NCBI RefSeq assembly: GCF_036669915.1
Contig: NC_089317.1
Location: 7,797,911 to 7,861,910, forward strand
DNA: 64,000 bases
Direction of reading: 5' to 3'
Origin: Pocillopora verrucosa
Taxonomy: Eukaryota; Cnidaria; Anthozoa; Scleractinia; Pocilloporidae
A model generated the notes under the pieces. It worked only from the letters and a program-made list of their open reading frames with translations. It made no database searches and was not told the origin of the DNA. This document shows, piece by piece, positions 46,615 to 58,867 of this stretch. Position 1 is the first letter of the stretch; each line of letters opens with the position of its first letter. The position numbers were made by a program, and so were the translations under genes.

Positions 46615-49600
46615 ATGGGAATCATTGGTCGTATTTTAGTCTTTTTTGGCCTGGCTGCTATATTGCATGCTGGTTACTCAGCAGTTCAATGTAAGTATTG
46701 GTACCATTGATGGTCTTCGATGTGTTTTCTATGTGTTTCATGTGTTTTATGAGACAGGCAATTACCGCGGTCATGTTGATCAGCCACACAAATTTCAGCT
46801 TTTTCTCCCCCCAGTTCTGGTTCTTCAAAATTCTTTGATTAGTTCATTTGACTATTATTTTGACTAAATAATCAAAGTTTTAGTACTAACCCTTAAAAGA
46901 CCAGTTCAGGCGGAGACAACACACAAAAAACGTGATGTGACATTCTTAATTAATTGCTCTCACTCTCCCTGATAGGTAACTTTGGGCAACTTTAACCCTA
47001 ACATATCAACTAATCGAGAAAAAAAAAATAGTAGTTATTTTTCACTGGTATATTTTCATAATTTTAAAGTTTTGAAGTTCAGAATTAAAGTTGAATGCAT
47101 GTGAGGAAAGCATACATATGGTTTTTTGGGCTTGTACATGTAGGGTAAAAAGAAAAAAAAGAAATATTATTTTTATCAGGTGTCTTTGTAAAGCCCTGTG
47201 CTGGGTTGTTCGAAGTATTGTTAAGCTAATTGAGCAATTCTAGCCAACAATTTTTATTCATAGTTTTTCATGGCTACAGCCTCCTGTAGGAGGCAAAGAA
47301 GGTAAAGCCACATACTTGTACATGTATGTCATTGAGACAAGTGCGTGAGTGAGTGTAAAGATAGAATTCAAATCTTGACCCAATTTTGACCTGATGTTTC
47401 CCAGTGCTACTTATTGTTTGCTTTGAAGTATCTTGGTAGTTCTATATTCTCACTTGATGCTCAGTTGAGTTCTCTCCTTTTGTGATTTGTAGCTTACTGT
47501 ATAGACACCAGTACCTTACATGTACATGTGTGTGTTCTATTCTTGTGGTGACACTACATGTCTACAAATCAGCAGAAAAAGATAAACATCTTACTATCAA
47601 TTCAGGTTTGGGTGTAATTAAAAACAAAAGTTTCCTTGCAGAAATATCTTGATAGGTGTGATCTTCTCATCACGAAACTTTAAGGAATATTTTTTCTTTA
47701 AAGAAAGAGCATTTTATCACTTAAATCAGCCAATTATGTAGATCTGAAGATATAATCTTTTTCAGTTCTTGCTGTAACACTGCAAAAGACAATAATCACC
47801 TCAAAATAATTTGACAGTGGGATCCACCAATGCATGATTTAAATCAAAAATTTCCCCTGCAGAAATATCTCATTAGATATGATCAGCCTATCATGGAGGC
47901 TTTGAGGGAATTTTCTTTCTTTGATAAGAAAGAATTTTACTGTTTGAATCAGTTACTTATGGCAAAAAGGGCCACTAAATTTACTGAGCATACAAACCGC
48001 AGAAAAGGGTACCTTAGGTACTTTAAATTCTTATTGAAAAGGTGTTGACAAAGTTTCCCTTGACATGGCTCAACATAATTGAAAAAATAGTAGTTCAGGT
48101 GATGAATGACCTCCTTAAAATGTATGTTCGAAACATTCAACATAAGTATGCACAGTGACTCTCAAATAATAACTTAAAAAGAAATTGTTCCTTTGATGTT
48201 AAATATAATGCTTCACAGGTTAACAAATGGTAATGCTGTTTTTCAACCACTCCACTATCAAATTTACTCTGTAGCAGACAGCAAAGTAACTGTAGGTAAA
48301 ACTTTTAGTGTGAGAGTTAAATGTTTTGATTTTTCAGGTCGAACTTATTACAAGTTGCTGGAAGAAGAATTTCCTGGCCTGCCTCCTGATGTAAGTAAAG
48401 CCTGTTTTAGCAAGTGTATATATCAACTTATTTATTCTTGTGTTTTTTTTTTTTGTTACCATGTTCCTACCAATGGCATAACTCCATTTTCTCCCTCAAT
48501 TCCTCCATTTGCTCTGATGTAGGGCTTATGCTCAAAATGTCAGCTTTAAACCTCTCAAATGTGGCCAATTTATGTTATCAACTCAGTTGATAGTACTAAA
48601 TTACCCTGGTATACTCTCCTACTGACACAGCACTTCAGTTTCTTTAGAAACTTTCTCCCTTTATTCATTTGCTTTAGAAACACTTGTATTACCCAACAAT
48701 GGAACTTTGTTGCCCCAATACAAATTCTAAGCTGGTAAACTAGTGGTCTTAGGTTTAAGCCCTCTGCTCTGCTTCTTACTGGATTTGTTTTCAGTTGTCC
48801 TGAGTTCAACTCCTTGGATGTACCTTTATTTACAATGTAGCCAACTGGTCTGCCTCCTGCCACCAGAAATTTTTAACCCTTTAACTGCCAAAAGCGATTA
48901 ACATGTTACTTCTCCCTGTAAGATCTGTATACTATCCAGCAAACAGGTAATGAGAACACTCAAACATATCAGTTAGAAGCTGTTATCCTGATCTAACACC
49001 AAATACACATAACTTATTTACAAGGAAATATGTAGCAGCTAGAGGGGAGAATGAGCAATTAGATCTTGAGAGTCCAAGGGTTAAACACCATGTTTCTTCA
49101 CAATGTTTCAATTTGTTCGTATTGGCCCTGAAGAGCCCCATTTGAGGAGTAGTCAATAAAGTATACATGTATACATAATTACTAACCTAGTTGTTATTGT
49201 TCTCCAGCCTTTTAGCCCTCGAACTCTCAAGATCTGATTGTTAATTCTCCCCTCTGGCTGCTACACATTTGCTTGTAAATCATTAATGAGAATTTAGTGT
49301 CAGATCAAGAGAACAACTTCTACCTGATAACTTGGTGGTTTCCCAATACCTGTTTGTAGGATGATGCATGAATATTATAGGAAGGAGTTACAGTTTCATC
49401 ACTTCTGGGATTTAAAGGGTTAATAACTTCTGTCATTTTTGCAGGTTTGCATTCAGTGCATTGTAGGGCTGATCATAGGCTGTTTGGGTGTGGCTCATAT
49501 GGCTGGAGAATTTAAAGAAATTAGAGCAGCTGCAGAGATGGCCAACAAGTGAGTCCAAAATTTGTTACATTGTACATGTCAGAAAGTTGGATTGGTGCAT

Positions 49601-50418
49601 TTATAAAAGCAAATGAACTTGTGCAGAAGGAATTTCTGAATTCTTTAACTCAACACCCTAACATCAGTATGCATATTCTCCAAACTGTTCTTTATACATT
49701 TTTAAGATGCGGACAAGGAGAATTTGTTTACCAATGAAAAAGGTTCTTTTGTTGGTGATCATTTCCTTTATTCTCATGACATCACTGTGTGATTCAGTGG
49801 TGATATCTTAGGGAGAAATTAGATGCTAGGCACTCCTAGGGTTTAATGGGTTAATGGTGTGGTATCCATACTCCATGTATATTATACAATCCAGTAAGCT
49901 TTGACAGAATCAGACAGCTTGCTTTTTGTACCTCTGTGCAATTAAACCACTGCATTTTACAAGCAAATTTTTGTGGCAAATCACTAGTGTGAGCTGCTTC
50001 CTATCTTTAGTCATTTGATAAATTCCCCTGAGAATTTTCAGTTGTTAATCAGTCAAGTGCTGTCAAGACTTAGAAAGAGAGAAAATTTTCACACCTTGGA
50101 TATTGTCGTATTGTAAATATTAATTTTCCTCAAGAGCCAGCAAAGAAATAGATGGTCTCTCAATTAGGAATTAGAAAAATTTGCTTTTTGATCGTGAAAA
50201 TTTTTATTTGGAGTGAGAAGTGGGGAGAAATTTTCACTCTCCTCCAAGCTCCTGCTTGTTGTTCAGTTATAATGTCATTGAAGTTTGAACGTTACCATTT
50301 TCTGTGATTTCACCTTATTTTCAGGAGCTGGGAATCATTTGGCAACCGGCCTTCATTTTACACCTACAGTCACAGAGGGAAGATGTTATTTTTGGCAAAT
50401 GAAGGGGTCAAAGATTAG
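46615..50418 (+). CDS. MMGT1: MMGT1/EMC5, ER membrane protein complex subunit 5
   Basis: Four plus-strand exons giving 327 nt and 108 residues. 46615-46690 codes MGIIGRILVFFGLAAILHAG, ending in phase 1. 48338-48390 codes YYKLLEEEFPGLPPD. 49445-49548 codes TM2 VCIQCIVGLIIGCLGVAHMA and GEFKEIRAAAEM. 50325-50418 codes SWESFGNRPSFYTYSHRGKM with TAG at 50416-50418. The family signature is clear: an N-terminal TM ending AHAxxSAxQ, lumenal or cytosolic LP-D linker, second TM followed by (V/I)HxAGEFK, then RPSFYxxxHRG. Human MMGT1 is 131 aa; this protein lacks the variable C-terminal extension. EMC5 is a core membrane subunit of the EMC insertase in the ER, which inserts tail-anchored and multi-pass proteins such as GPCRs; a magnesium-transport role has also been reported for the family. 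All introns are GT-AG. Confidence 0.95.
48535..48665 (+). repeat. GGTGGCCAATTTA family, copy in MMGT1 intron 2
   Basis: TGTGGCCAATTTATGTTATC, AACTCAGTTGATAGTACTAA, ATTACCCTGGTATACTCTCC and CAGTTTCTTTAGAAACTTTC follow the family order. Confidence 0.8.
48890..49430. repeat. Inverted pair of a dispersed repeat
   Basis: The block at 48895-49085 (ACTTCTCCCTGTAAGATC, ATCCAGCAAACAGGTAATGA, CTTATTTACAAGGAAATATG) recurs as a degraded reverse complement at 49205-49420 (TTGCTTGTAAATCATTAATG, AACAACTTCTACCTGATAAC). A direct relative is at 62195-62400. It lies in intron 2 of MMGT1. Confidence 0.75.
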
Positions 50419-51458
50419 TGTCATTCTGTGGCTATCTGTATTACCATGGAGTATGTTTGTATTGAATTACACAGACTCTGAATCTTGAAGGAAGCTACTA
50501 GGACTGAAAGATGATGGCTTAATTCGCAATTATTGTACTTCTGCCTTTCCCACGTATGCCGCAAACAGGCTAGCAGACTCTTGTACAAAGCAACTGAATG
50601 ATGTCAAAATATGTTGTATGTAAAAACTACAAATTTCGATTTGTCTACAGTATTTACCCTTTCGTGAATTGCTTATAATGTTCCTAATATAGACTTTATT
50701 GTATTACTCCGACATACTCACTGCAGGAAGCATACAAAAACGAAGCCTAGTTCAGTATTAATGGTCGCCGATCTAGTAACCCAAGAGTCATCTCGCCTAA
50801 AGTCAGGTCGCTCGATACTGTCGCTCGAAAGCGGAGTCTAGTCACTCAATACTTTTAGTCATGTTGCCCGGTAAAAGTGGAAATGATAAATACAATGGCC
50901 TCTAAGATCTATAAGTAATTTGAATTGTTCGAGTCCCATTAAATTCCTGAAACTTGTAGGTAAAACTTCATTCCAGAGATCGTGTAATTACTGACTGTTT
51001 TAAGTTTTATTCTTAAACAGAATGTTCCATTCGCTGCGCTCTTTCGCTTTTTTTCAATCTAATTTTTCGGCAGAGCTTTTAAGTTTGGGTATTAGTAAAC
51101 AATTTTTATCTTAGGATTTGCAATGGTAATAGGACTGCTTAATTCGGTCTGTAATCCCTAGTATGATTACAGACCGAATTGGACGACACAAAGTCTTATT
51201 ACCAATTAATCATGAAAATTACAATTTCCGTGAAAAGAAGAATAACCAAGATATGAAAGAAAGGGAAAATAAATTTGAATTAAAAGACGCAAAGGAGGCG
51301 CACATTGTGTGATGTCGCTCTGACATTGACCACAATCAAAATGGATGTGATTGGTTGATTTTAACTGCAACTTTAATGTGGTTGGCGTCTGAGAACAAAC
51401 TGTCCCATAAATAACTCATCTGTCCCATAACAAACTGTCCGATAAAAACTGAACTTGG
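50419..51458. other. 3' flank of MMGT1
   Basis: 3'UTR and intergenic sequence with no supported gene. It includes a short CpG-bearing stretch (50.76-50.83 kb) and the left part of the interspersed element at 51.12 kb. Confidence 0.4.
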
Positions 51459-51560
51459 CGAGTGAATTAGTGTAAAAAAAGGAGTTTTTAAACCAATCAC
51501 CATCGAGGAAACTGTAATTTTATGTTATGCATTTTAAATGCATAAAAAACTACCTCAAGG
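51120..51560 (+). repeat. Interspersed element related to 4.43-4.89 kb
   Basis: It contains the inverted pair TTCGGTCTGTAATCC / GATTACAGACCGAATTGGAC, then GAAAAGAAGAATAACCAAGA and CAATCACCATCGAGGAAACT. Its right portion (from about 51460) is inside the duplicated unit and is found again at about 55.99-56.08 kb. Confidence 0.7.
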
Positions 51561-54500
51561 GCGGATATTTTGATGCGTTCGACAATTCGCGTTTTCCAGA
51601 AGACTTATGCCTTTCTTTTCCATTTTAACGCTTCGGCGCTGTAGTCTTACAGGGGAAACCACTCAACTGGTTTGATACCTGTTCCTGTTTGCGCCATCGT
51701 GTCACGAAAGATGTGTGGCGATCAACATGAACAGGTGGAACAAACCGAAACTACAGATGTTCAAAAAAAGACTCTTTCCAAAGCTTTTGTTTTACATTTC
51801 CCACTATTCAGGAACAAATGAATCCAGGAAACATAATAGTACATAAGAATCATTTCCACTGATTCCCACGCGGCATGCAGTTGAACCAATTTAAGACCAA
51901 AGATGAACCATTACTAACTTTAAATTTGAAACTTTTTTGAAGATGTCGAAACGAATTTTTTTTTTCATAAATACCAGCTGGAATTAGAGTTCAGATAACC
52001 TTCTCATGTTAATGAACGAAAAGGTTCATTTCCTGACACTTTATCTGCGGTAACTCTAAGAATTATTCACTGTAGTGTTAATTTGTTGAATGATAAGCGT
52101 GTAGAGCTCTTTGGAGTGAATCTGTCAATATGTTGCTAGGCAATATCTAAAGCTCAAAACATTAGAAAAATATGAAAGCAAAATGGAGCATGAAAATTAT
52201 TTCCAAGGTAACTTGGCTGTCAAAGTAACATTTTTAGCTTTAATCCTCGGTGTTTCTCAATTCTTTAAATGGTGATTAAAATGATTTAAATGATTTATTC
52301 CTCATACAACTTTATCTATATCATCATTGCTTCGTACCTCCATATTATAGAAAATGATGTTTTCACTCGATCAGCCCGCTACATTTACATATAGTTCTGT
52401 ATTTGTCAAAGCACCACTAATGTTACAGTTCAGGTGCTCGTCAACCGTTTCCTGAGGCAATTTTTTTCCACGTTCTTTCCTAACCGAGTAAAATTGTGCA
52501 AACGAAGCGAGTATATTCTCAAGAATATCACCGTATTTATGATTCTAACCTCATCTTGCCACTACGCAAAAATTTAAAGTTTCCCTAAACGAAAAAAAAC
52601 TAAAAGACTTAGTTCGCAGCGCCATTTCAAGACGATCAAACAAATAAAAAAACATCGAGTACAAAATACCGAATAAAGAAATTGGAAAGAAAAGCTGTTC
52701 GAGTCTTATACGTCCCTCTTGTACCGTTTTTTTTTTCTATGAAGGTGATGGTTAGTGTTTCTGACGAGTTAATAGCTTGTTACTTCAGAAAGGACATTCT
52801 GAGTAATTGATAACCGATTTCTTCGAGACCTTGTGTTGAGTTGATTTTTCATTCGGATGGATGACGTTTGATGGCACTGTTTTCGGTCGTCGTGTTGTTT
52901 CCTTTAATTGGCTTTTCTGCCGGCTGTTGGAAATGTTTCCTTTAGCTCTTTTAACCCTAGATTTGGAACTCAGTACACGGCTAGGATTCACCATTCCTTT
53001 GGGCGATACCATACTGGTTAGTGAAATTGACAGAGCGGCATGAATTCTCCTTTGACTTTTTCGCGTTCCATGAGACTTCGATCTTTCGTGGTGGATTGCG
53101 GCGCTTGTCATGGAAATGGTCGCGTGTTGCTGTAACTCTAATTTACTAGACTGGGCAATGCTCGTTTTGTCACATTTGGTCAGCGTGGGATGGGACAGAG
53201 ATCGTCTCAGTTGCATCTTTGGATTTCTAGGAGGCTCAACTGAAGCTGATCTTTTCAAGAATAGAGCTAGGGTTCCCTGTGTTTGTCCTGCTAGATTTAT
53301 CAATCCTACGGATTCTCGTCTTCTTAAATTTCTTCGGCCGTCAAGTCGTTGTTGCGATTTCTTGACGCCTAAGAGCTCTAGGATAGCGTTTCGGAAACGT
53401 TTGTCTCTGTATGAGTTCATGATAGGACTTACTAAAGAATTAAACTGCACCACCGCTTCTGCGAAGCGGTAAACAGGATATGTACGGAAAGTGGGGGAAA
53501 AAATTACCAAAATGGCTGTACTAACGAATGGAACGAAGGATAGTACTATTGCTACGGTTATCATAGCTGTTGTTTTGGCCACCTTACTTTCGAGTTTAGT
53601 TTTGGCTAAAAAGGAAACTTGGTTGATTTGATTTCGGTCACGTTTCCGCACTTCCAGGAAAATTATGAAATAAAAATAGCCAATGGCGGCCAAGCAGCTA
53701 ACCATCGAAACAATTTTTCCTACTAGCCACGATGAAAGAAATTTGCGATCTTCATCAGCCACCTGTATTAGACTTGTTGGACCCTGTATGACAACTACGA
53801 ACAGCCAGACAGCTATCACAAGTCCCGTAAGACGCCTTTCTGTAACATTGTTCCTGTACTTTATCCAGCTCTTTACGGCCGTTTTCCTCTCCCACGCAAT
53901 GGCAGTTAAGTGGTATAACGATGACATGGACAGTGAAAAGATCATTGGTTTGTTTGCCAAGAAATTTATTGGACAGATGTACTCATATGGAACATGGCTT
54001 AATATCAACACATCGAAAGTGGCAGAAAGCGGCATAGTTATAGCTCCTGTTAGGAGATCTGTGACGGCCATGCTGCATAACAAAATATTTGAACGTTTTT
54101 CCAGTTCTCTTCTTTTCTTCAAAGCAACAATCACCAAGGAGTTGAAGAGAACGGTAAAAGGACAGGTAATAAATATTATGGCCACTTATATCCAAGAGAA
54201 AGTTGTATTGTTTAAATCCGCGTTGGGGTTTAAACGTTCAGGGCACAAAAACACTGACCTGTGGTGATTCGTGGTGGAGAGATTTGTGTTTGTGAATGTG
54301 TCGTTTATAGCCATGTTGACACAAGTAGCTGTTGTCAGAAATTGAACGACTCACTCATGTTGTCCTTCTGTATTTCATCCAATTTTTTTGCACTCAAACC
54401 GTGTAAAACTCAACTGTAATTTAGAGTCTGAGCTAGTGATATACGGAGAGTTATTGGTCCGCGTACTCAGTGATTAGCCGGCTGTTATTTGATGCCATTG

Positions 54501-55490
54501 TTAATCAGTACAGCGGTTTGCAGCCAATGTTTATCGACGTAAGTCTAGCAAATAAAAAAACGCTGACTGATATCAGCGAGCCCGCAATGTAACATGAATA
54601 CTTGTTAGAGGATTGCTTGGTGCAGCAGCTGTCACTTTAACGTGCGCCACAACAACAATGCACTGGCGGAGTTAAACGACTGCATTGAAGGCTTCTTACA
54701 TTTAGGGCCTCGAACTTTATGCTAAAGCCTGCAAGGTGAACAATTCATCGTTAAAAATGCTTCAGAAGAAATGCGAAGATGGCGAGCTTTGAAAGGAATT
54801 TAGACTTGAACGACTTCAGGAATTATTCTTACTTATTCTTATTTTATAAATCGCTTACTAATTTTCTTCCATTCACTTCCTGCGCGCTCACACCTCACCG
54901 CCTCCTCTCCGAAAAAGGGCGATTATCCTACGCCATCCTCCTACACTCCTTTCTTTCAATTTTTTACATGTGCCTTCATGTTCTTTCCTGTCCACAAAAT
55001 TGTTACAATCTATGGCGTTCGTATTTCAACAGGAACACAACTCTTATGGGTACCTGTACTGCACTAAGCCCGTTTGACTTCAACAATGCTTCATTCTTTA
55101 CGCTTCGCTTATCATACTAAATAAATAAAATACTTCTCAAACAGGGACCGTGCAGAGGGAGGGACGAGAAGGAGGGCTTTAGCCTTACCACCCCCCCCCC
55201 CTTTTAAAAAACACTTGTCCTGCAAAGCATGCCCCTATCCTCCCCCCTGGCTAGAGCCTATCCGTTTATCAATAGCCCCCTCCCCCCTTGCGCAAGAATT
55301 TTCTGCTCAAGCCCTGTCATCAAAACCAAGTTTTGCTTGTATATAATGAAATTCATCGAGCGATTGAATGATTACTTTATCTATTCACTAGCTGCGTTGT
55401 TTGCCTTATTCTTAATTTTAAGATACAGTGTTATTTTTAACTGCCCTTTACTTTACCTTACCTTAATTCATTTAGAGTGGAGACTTTAAA
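51460..55490. repeat. Segmental tandem duplication, unit 1
   Basis: From AAAGGAGTTTTTAAACCAAT to the TTACCTTACCTTAATTCATT stretch near 55460, this unit matches 55990-61230 in the same orientation and order, including the GPCR frame, its 3' flank (GCTTCGGCGCTGTAGTCTTA) and its 5' flank (GATGGCGAGCTTTGAAAGGA). Divergence is moderate with small indels outside the coding region. Confidence 0.85.
52785..54314 (-). pseudogene. Rhodopsin-like GPCR copy 1, interrupted by a nonsense codon
   Basis: Compared with the intact copy at 57338-58867, this frame runs from an ATG at 54312-54314 to a stop at 52785 with exactly the same length, 1,530 bp, and no frameshift. Codon 43 (plus-strand 54186-54188) is TAA where the intact copy has TTA (Leu), one base changed, just before TM1. 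After the stop the frame is open for 466 codons and keeps Cys in TM3, a WERK box in place of DRY, and VSPIM at the NPxxY position. The next in-frame ATG lies in TM2, so re-initiation would lose TM1. Only one lesion suggests recent inactivation, a polymorphism, or a sequencing error; UAA cannot be repaired by a single A-to-I edit. Confidence 0.85.
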
Positions 55491-57337
55491 TGAGTTCCTT
55501 GTAACTCCCACTTTGCTGTAGGAAATAACTTTACTCACTAAAAAACGTGCAAGTAATAAGATTACAAAAAATTGATATCAGCACTCTCCGTTTCAAATAA
55601 CTGTTTTGATAACAGTGTGTGGAAGGTGTGCAATAAAGTTTTAAAAAAAAAGTTTATTTGTAAAAAAAGTATTATTTTCATATAGGAAAGCAAAAGCCGT
55701 TGTAAGTGATCTTCGTTTTCATTGAAATAATTTTCTCTCGGTAAAATTTCACCTACAGGGGTTAGTGGTATTTTGATTTTATTTTCATGCATCAGATTAA
55801 CTCTGGCGGTTTCGTCAAAAATTTCAAAAGACCTGAACTCATTAAGAGCCTTTGTCATAAAACTATCAAGATTTGATATCCGTCGGTAGCCTTTTTCATG
55901 GCTTCATCGATTACAAGATCGCATGGGCATCTTGATAAATAAAGCATTACCTCGAGGGCGGATGTTTTGATGCGTTCGACAATTCGTGTGAATCAGTGTT
56001 GGAAAAAGGAGTTTCTAAACCAATCACCATCGAGGAAATTGTAATTTTATATTATGCATTTTAAATGTATTAAAACTACCTCTAGGGCGGATATTTTGAT
56101 GCGGTCGACAATTCGAGTTTCCAGAAGACTTATGTGTTTCTTTTCCGTTTCAACGCTTCGGCGCTGTAGTCTTACAGCGAAAACCACTCAACTAGTTTGA
56201 TACCTGTTCCTGTTTGCGCCGTCGTATCACGAAAGATGTGTGACGATCAACATGAACAAGTGGAACAAACCGAAACTACAGATGTTCAAAAAAAGACTCC
56301 AAAGCTTTTGTTTCACATTTCCCACTATTTTGGAACAAATTAATCCAGGGAACATAATGGTACATAAGAATCATTTCCACTGATTTTCATGCCGCATGCA
56401 GTTGAACCAATTTAAAAATGAACATGCACTCTTACTAATTTTAAATTTGAAACTTTTTTTAAGATGTCGAAACGAATTTTTTTCCATCAATACCAGCTGG
56501 AATTAGGGTTCAGATAACCTTTTCACGTCAATGAACGAAAAAGTTCATTTCCTGACACTTTATCTGCAGTAAATCTAAGAATTAAAAGGTATAATCAATT
56601 AAATTTATAAATGGATTGTTCCTTCAGTTTATAATTCACTTTAGCCTTAATTTGTTTAATGATAAGCGAGTAGAGCTCTTTGGTGTGAATCTTTCAATAT
56701 GTTGCTAGGCAATATATAAAGCTCAAAACATTAGAAAAATAGGAAAGTAAAATGGGGCATGAAAATTATTTCCATGGTAACTTGGCTGTCAACATAACAT
56801 TTTTAGCTTTAACCCCCACCGTTTCCCAATTTTTTAAATGATGATTAAAATAGTTAAAACGATTTATTTCTCATACAACTTTATCTACATCATCATTGCT
56901 TCGTACCTCCATATTATAGAAAATGATGTTTTCACTCGATCAGCCGCCACATTAATATGTAGTTCTGTATTTGTCAGAGCACCACTAATGTTACAGTTCA
57001 GTTGCTCGCCAATCGTTTCCTAAGGCAATTTTTTGTCATACCATGTTCTTTCCGAAGTAAAACAGTGCAAACGAAGCGAGTATATTCTCAAGAGTATCAC
57101 CGTATTTATGATTCCAACCTCCTCTTGCCACTACGCCAAAAATTTAAGCTTCTCTAAGCTTACTAGGGCTTTCAAACGAAAAAAAACTAAAAAACATAAT
57201 TCGCAGCACCATTTCAAGACGCTCAAAGAAATAAAAAAATATCAAGAACAAAATACCGAATAAAGAAATCGGAAAAAAAAACTGTTCGATTCCTTTACAT
57301 CCCTCTTGCACTGTTTGCGTGTTAATAGCTTGCTTCT

Positions 57338-58867
57338 TCAGAAAGGACATTCTGGGCAATTGGTGACCGATTTCTTCAAAACCTTGTGTTGAGCTGTTTT
57401 TTCATTGGGATGGATGACGTTTGATGGCGCTGTTTTCGGTCGTCGTGTTGTTTCATTTAATTGACTCTTCTGCCGGCTGTTGGAAATGTTTCCTTTAGCT
57501 CTGTTATCCCAAGATTTGGAACTCAATACACGGCTAGGATTCACCATTCCATTGGGCGATACCACACTGGTTTGTGAAATTGACAGGGCAGCATGAATTC
57601 TCCTTTGAATTTTTCGCGTTCCATGAGACTTCGATCTTTCATGGTGGATTGCAGCGCTTGTCGTGGAAATGGTCGCGCGTTGTTGTAACTTTAATTTACT
57701 AGGCTGGACACTGCACGTTTTGTCACATTTGGTAGGCGTGGGATCGGACAGAGACCTTTCCAGTTGCATCTTTGGATTTCTAGGAGGCTCAACCGAAGCT
57801 GATCTTTTTGAGAGTGGAGCTAGGGTACCCTGTGTTTGTTCTGCTAGATTTACCAATCCTACGTATTCTCGTCTTCTTAAATTTCTTCGGCCGTCAAGTC
57901 GTTCTTGCGATTTCTTGACGCCTAAGAGCTCTAGGATAGCGTTTCGAAAACGTTTGTCTCTGTACGAGTACATGATAGGACTTGCTAAAGAATTAAACTG
58001 CACCACCGTTTCTGCGAAGCGGTAAACAGGATATGTACGGAAAGCGGGGAAAATATTTACCAAAATGGCTGTACTAGTGAATGGAACGAAGGATAGTACT
58101 AATGCTACGGTTATCATAGCTGTTGTTTTGGCCACCCTACTTTCGAGTCTAGTTTTGGCTAAAAAGGCAACTTGGTTGATTTGATTTCGGTCACGTTTCC
58201 GCACTTCCAGGAAAATCATGAAATAAAAATAACCAATGGCGGCTAAGCAGCCAATCATCGAAACAATTTTTCCCACGAGCCAGATGGAAATAAATTTGCG
58301 GTGTACACCAGCCACCACCATTAGAATTGGTGGACCCGGTGTGATAACTCCAAACAGCCAGGCAGCTATCGCAAGTCCCGTAAGACGACTTTCTGTAACA
58401 TTGTTCCTGTATTTTATCCAGCTTTTTACAGCCATTTTCCTCTCCCACGCAATGGCAGTTAAGTGGTATAACGATGATGTGGACAGTGAAAAGATCATTA
58501 GTTTGTTTACCAAGAGTTGTATTGGACAAATGTCCTGAAATGGAACCTGGCTTAATATCAACAGCTCGTAAGTAGCAGAAAGCGGCATAGTTATAGCTCC
58601 TGTTAGGAGATCTGTGACGGCCATGCTGCATAACAAAATGTTTGAACGTTTTTCCAGTTCTCTTCTTTTCTTCAAAGCAACAATCACCAAGGAGTTGAAG
58701 AGAACGGTAAAAGGACAGGTAATAAATATTATGGCCACTAATATCCAAGAGAAAGTTATACTGTTTAAATCCGCGTTGGGGTTTAAACGTTCAGGGCACA
58801 AAAACACTGACCTGTGTTGATTCGTGGTGGAGAGATTTGTGTTTGTGATTGTGTCGTTTGCAGCCAT
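57338..58867 (-). CDS. Class A (rhodopsin-like) GPCR copy 2, intact single exon
   Basis: A 509-residue intronless receptor. The N-terminus has sequons NDT and NLS. Landmarks: TM1 Asn58, TM2 Asp86, TM3 Cys114, WERK at 141-144 with ERK replacing DRY, TM4 Trp170, TM6 Pro262 (SFVPF, no CWxP), and SPIMY at 296-300 replacing NPxxY. After TM7, YRDKRFRNAILELLG forms the likely helix 8. A long basic, Ser/Thr-rich tail of about 190 residues follows. These motif variants are typical of lineage-expanded cnidarian receptors; the ligand is unknown. The start ATG at 58865-58867 agrees with the paralogue. It is the functional partner of the broken copy 4.5 kb away. Confidence 0.92.
   Translation of the reverse strand: MAANDTITNTNLSTTNQHRSVFLCPERLNPNADLNSITFSWILVAIIFITCPFTVLFNSLVIVALKKRRELEKRSNILLCSMAVTDLLTGAITMPLSATYELLILSQVPFQDICPIQLLVNKLMIFSLSTSSLYHLTAIAWERKMAVKSWIKYRNNVTESRLTGLAIAAWLFGVITPGPPILMVVAGVHRKFISIWLVGKIVSMIGCLAAIGYFYFMIFLEVRKRDRNQINQVAFLAKTRLESRVAKTTAMITVALVLSFVPFTSTAILVNIFPAFRTYPVYRFAETVVQFNSLASPIMYSYRDKRFRNAILELLGVKKSQERLDGRRNLRRREYVGLVNLAEQTQGTLAPLSKRSASVEPPRNPKMQLERSLSDPTPTKCDKTCSVQPSKLKLQQRATISTTSAAIHHERSKSHGTRKIQRRIHAALSISQTSVVSPNGMVNPSRVLSSKSWDNRAKGNISNSRQKSQLNETTRRPKTAPSNVIHPNEKTAQHKVLKKSVTNCPECPF

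Noticed and set aside
53683-54267. 194-codon plus-strand frame antisense to GPCR copy 1
   Set aside because: Shadow frame; the minus frame is clearly the receptor and the antisense frame is broken in the paralogous unit (58236-58538).
58191-58748. 185-codon minus frame overlapping GPCR copy 2
   Set aside because: Alternative frame of the receptor coding sequence; no start context or motif.
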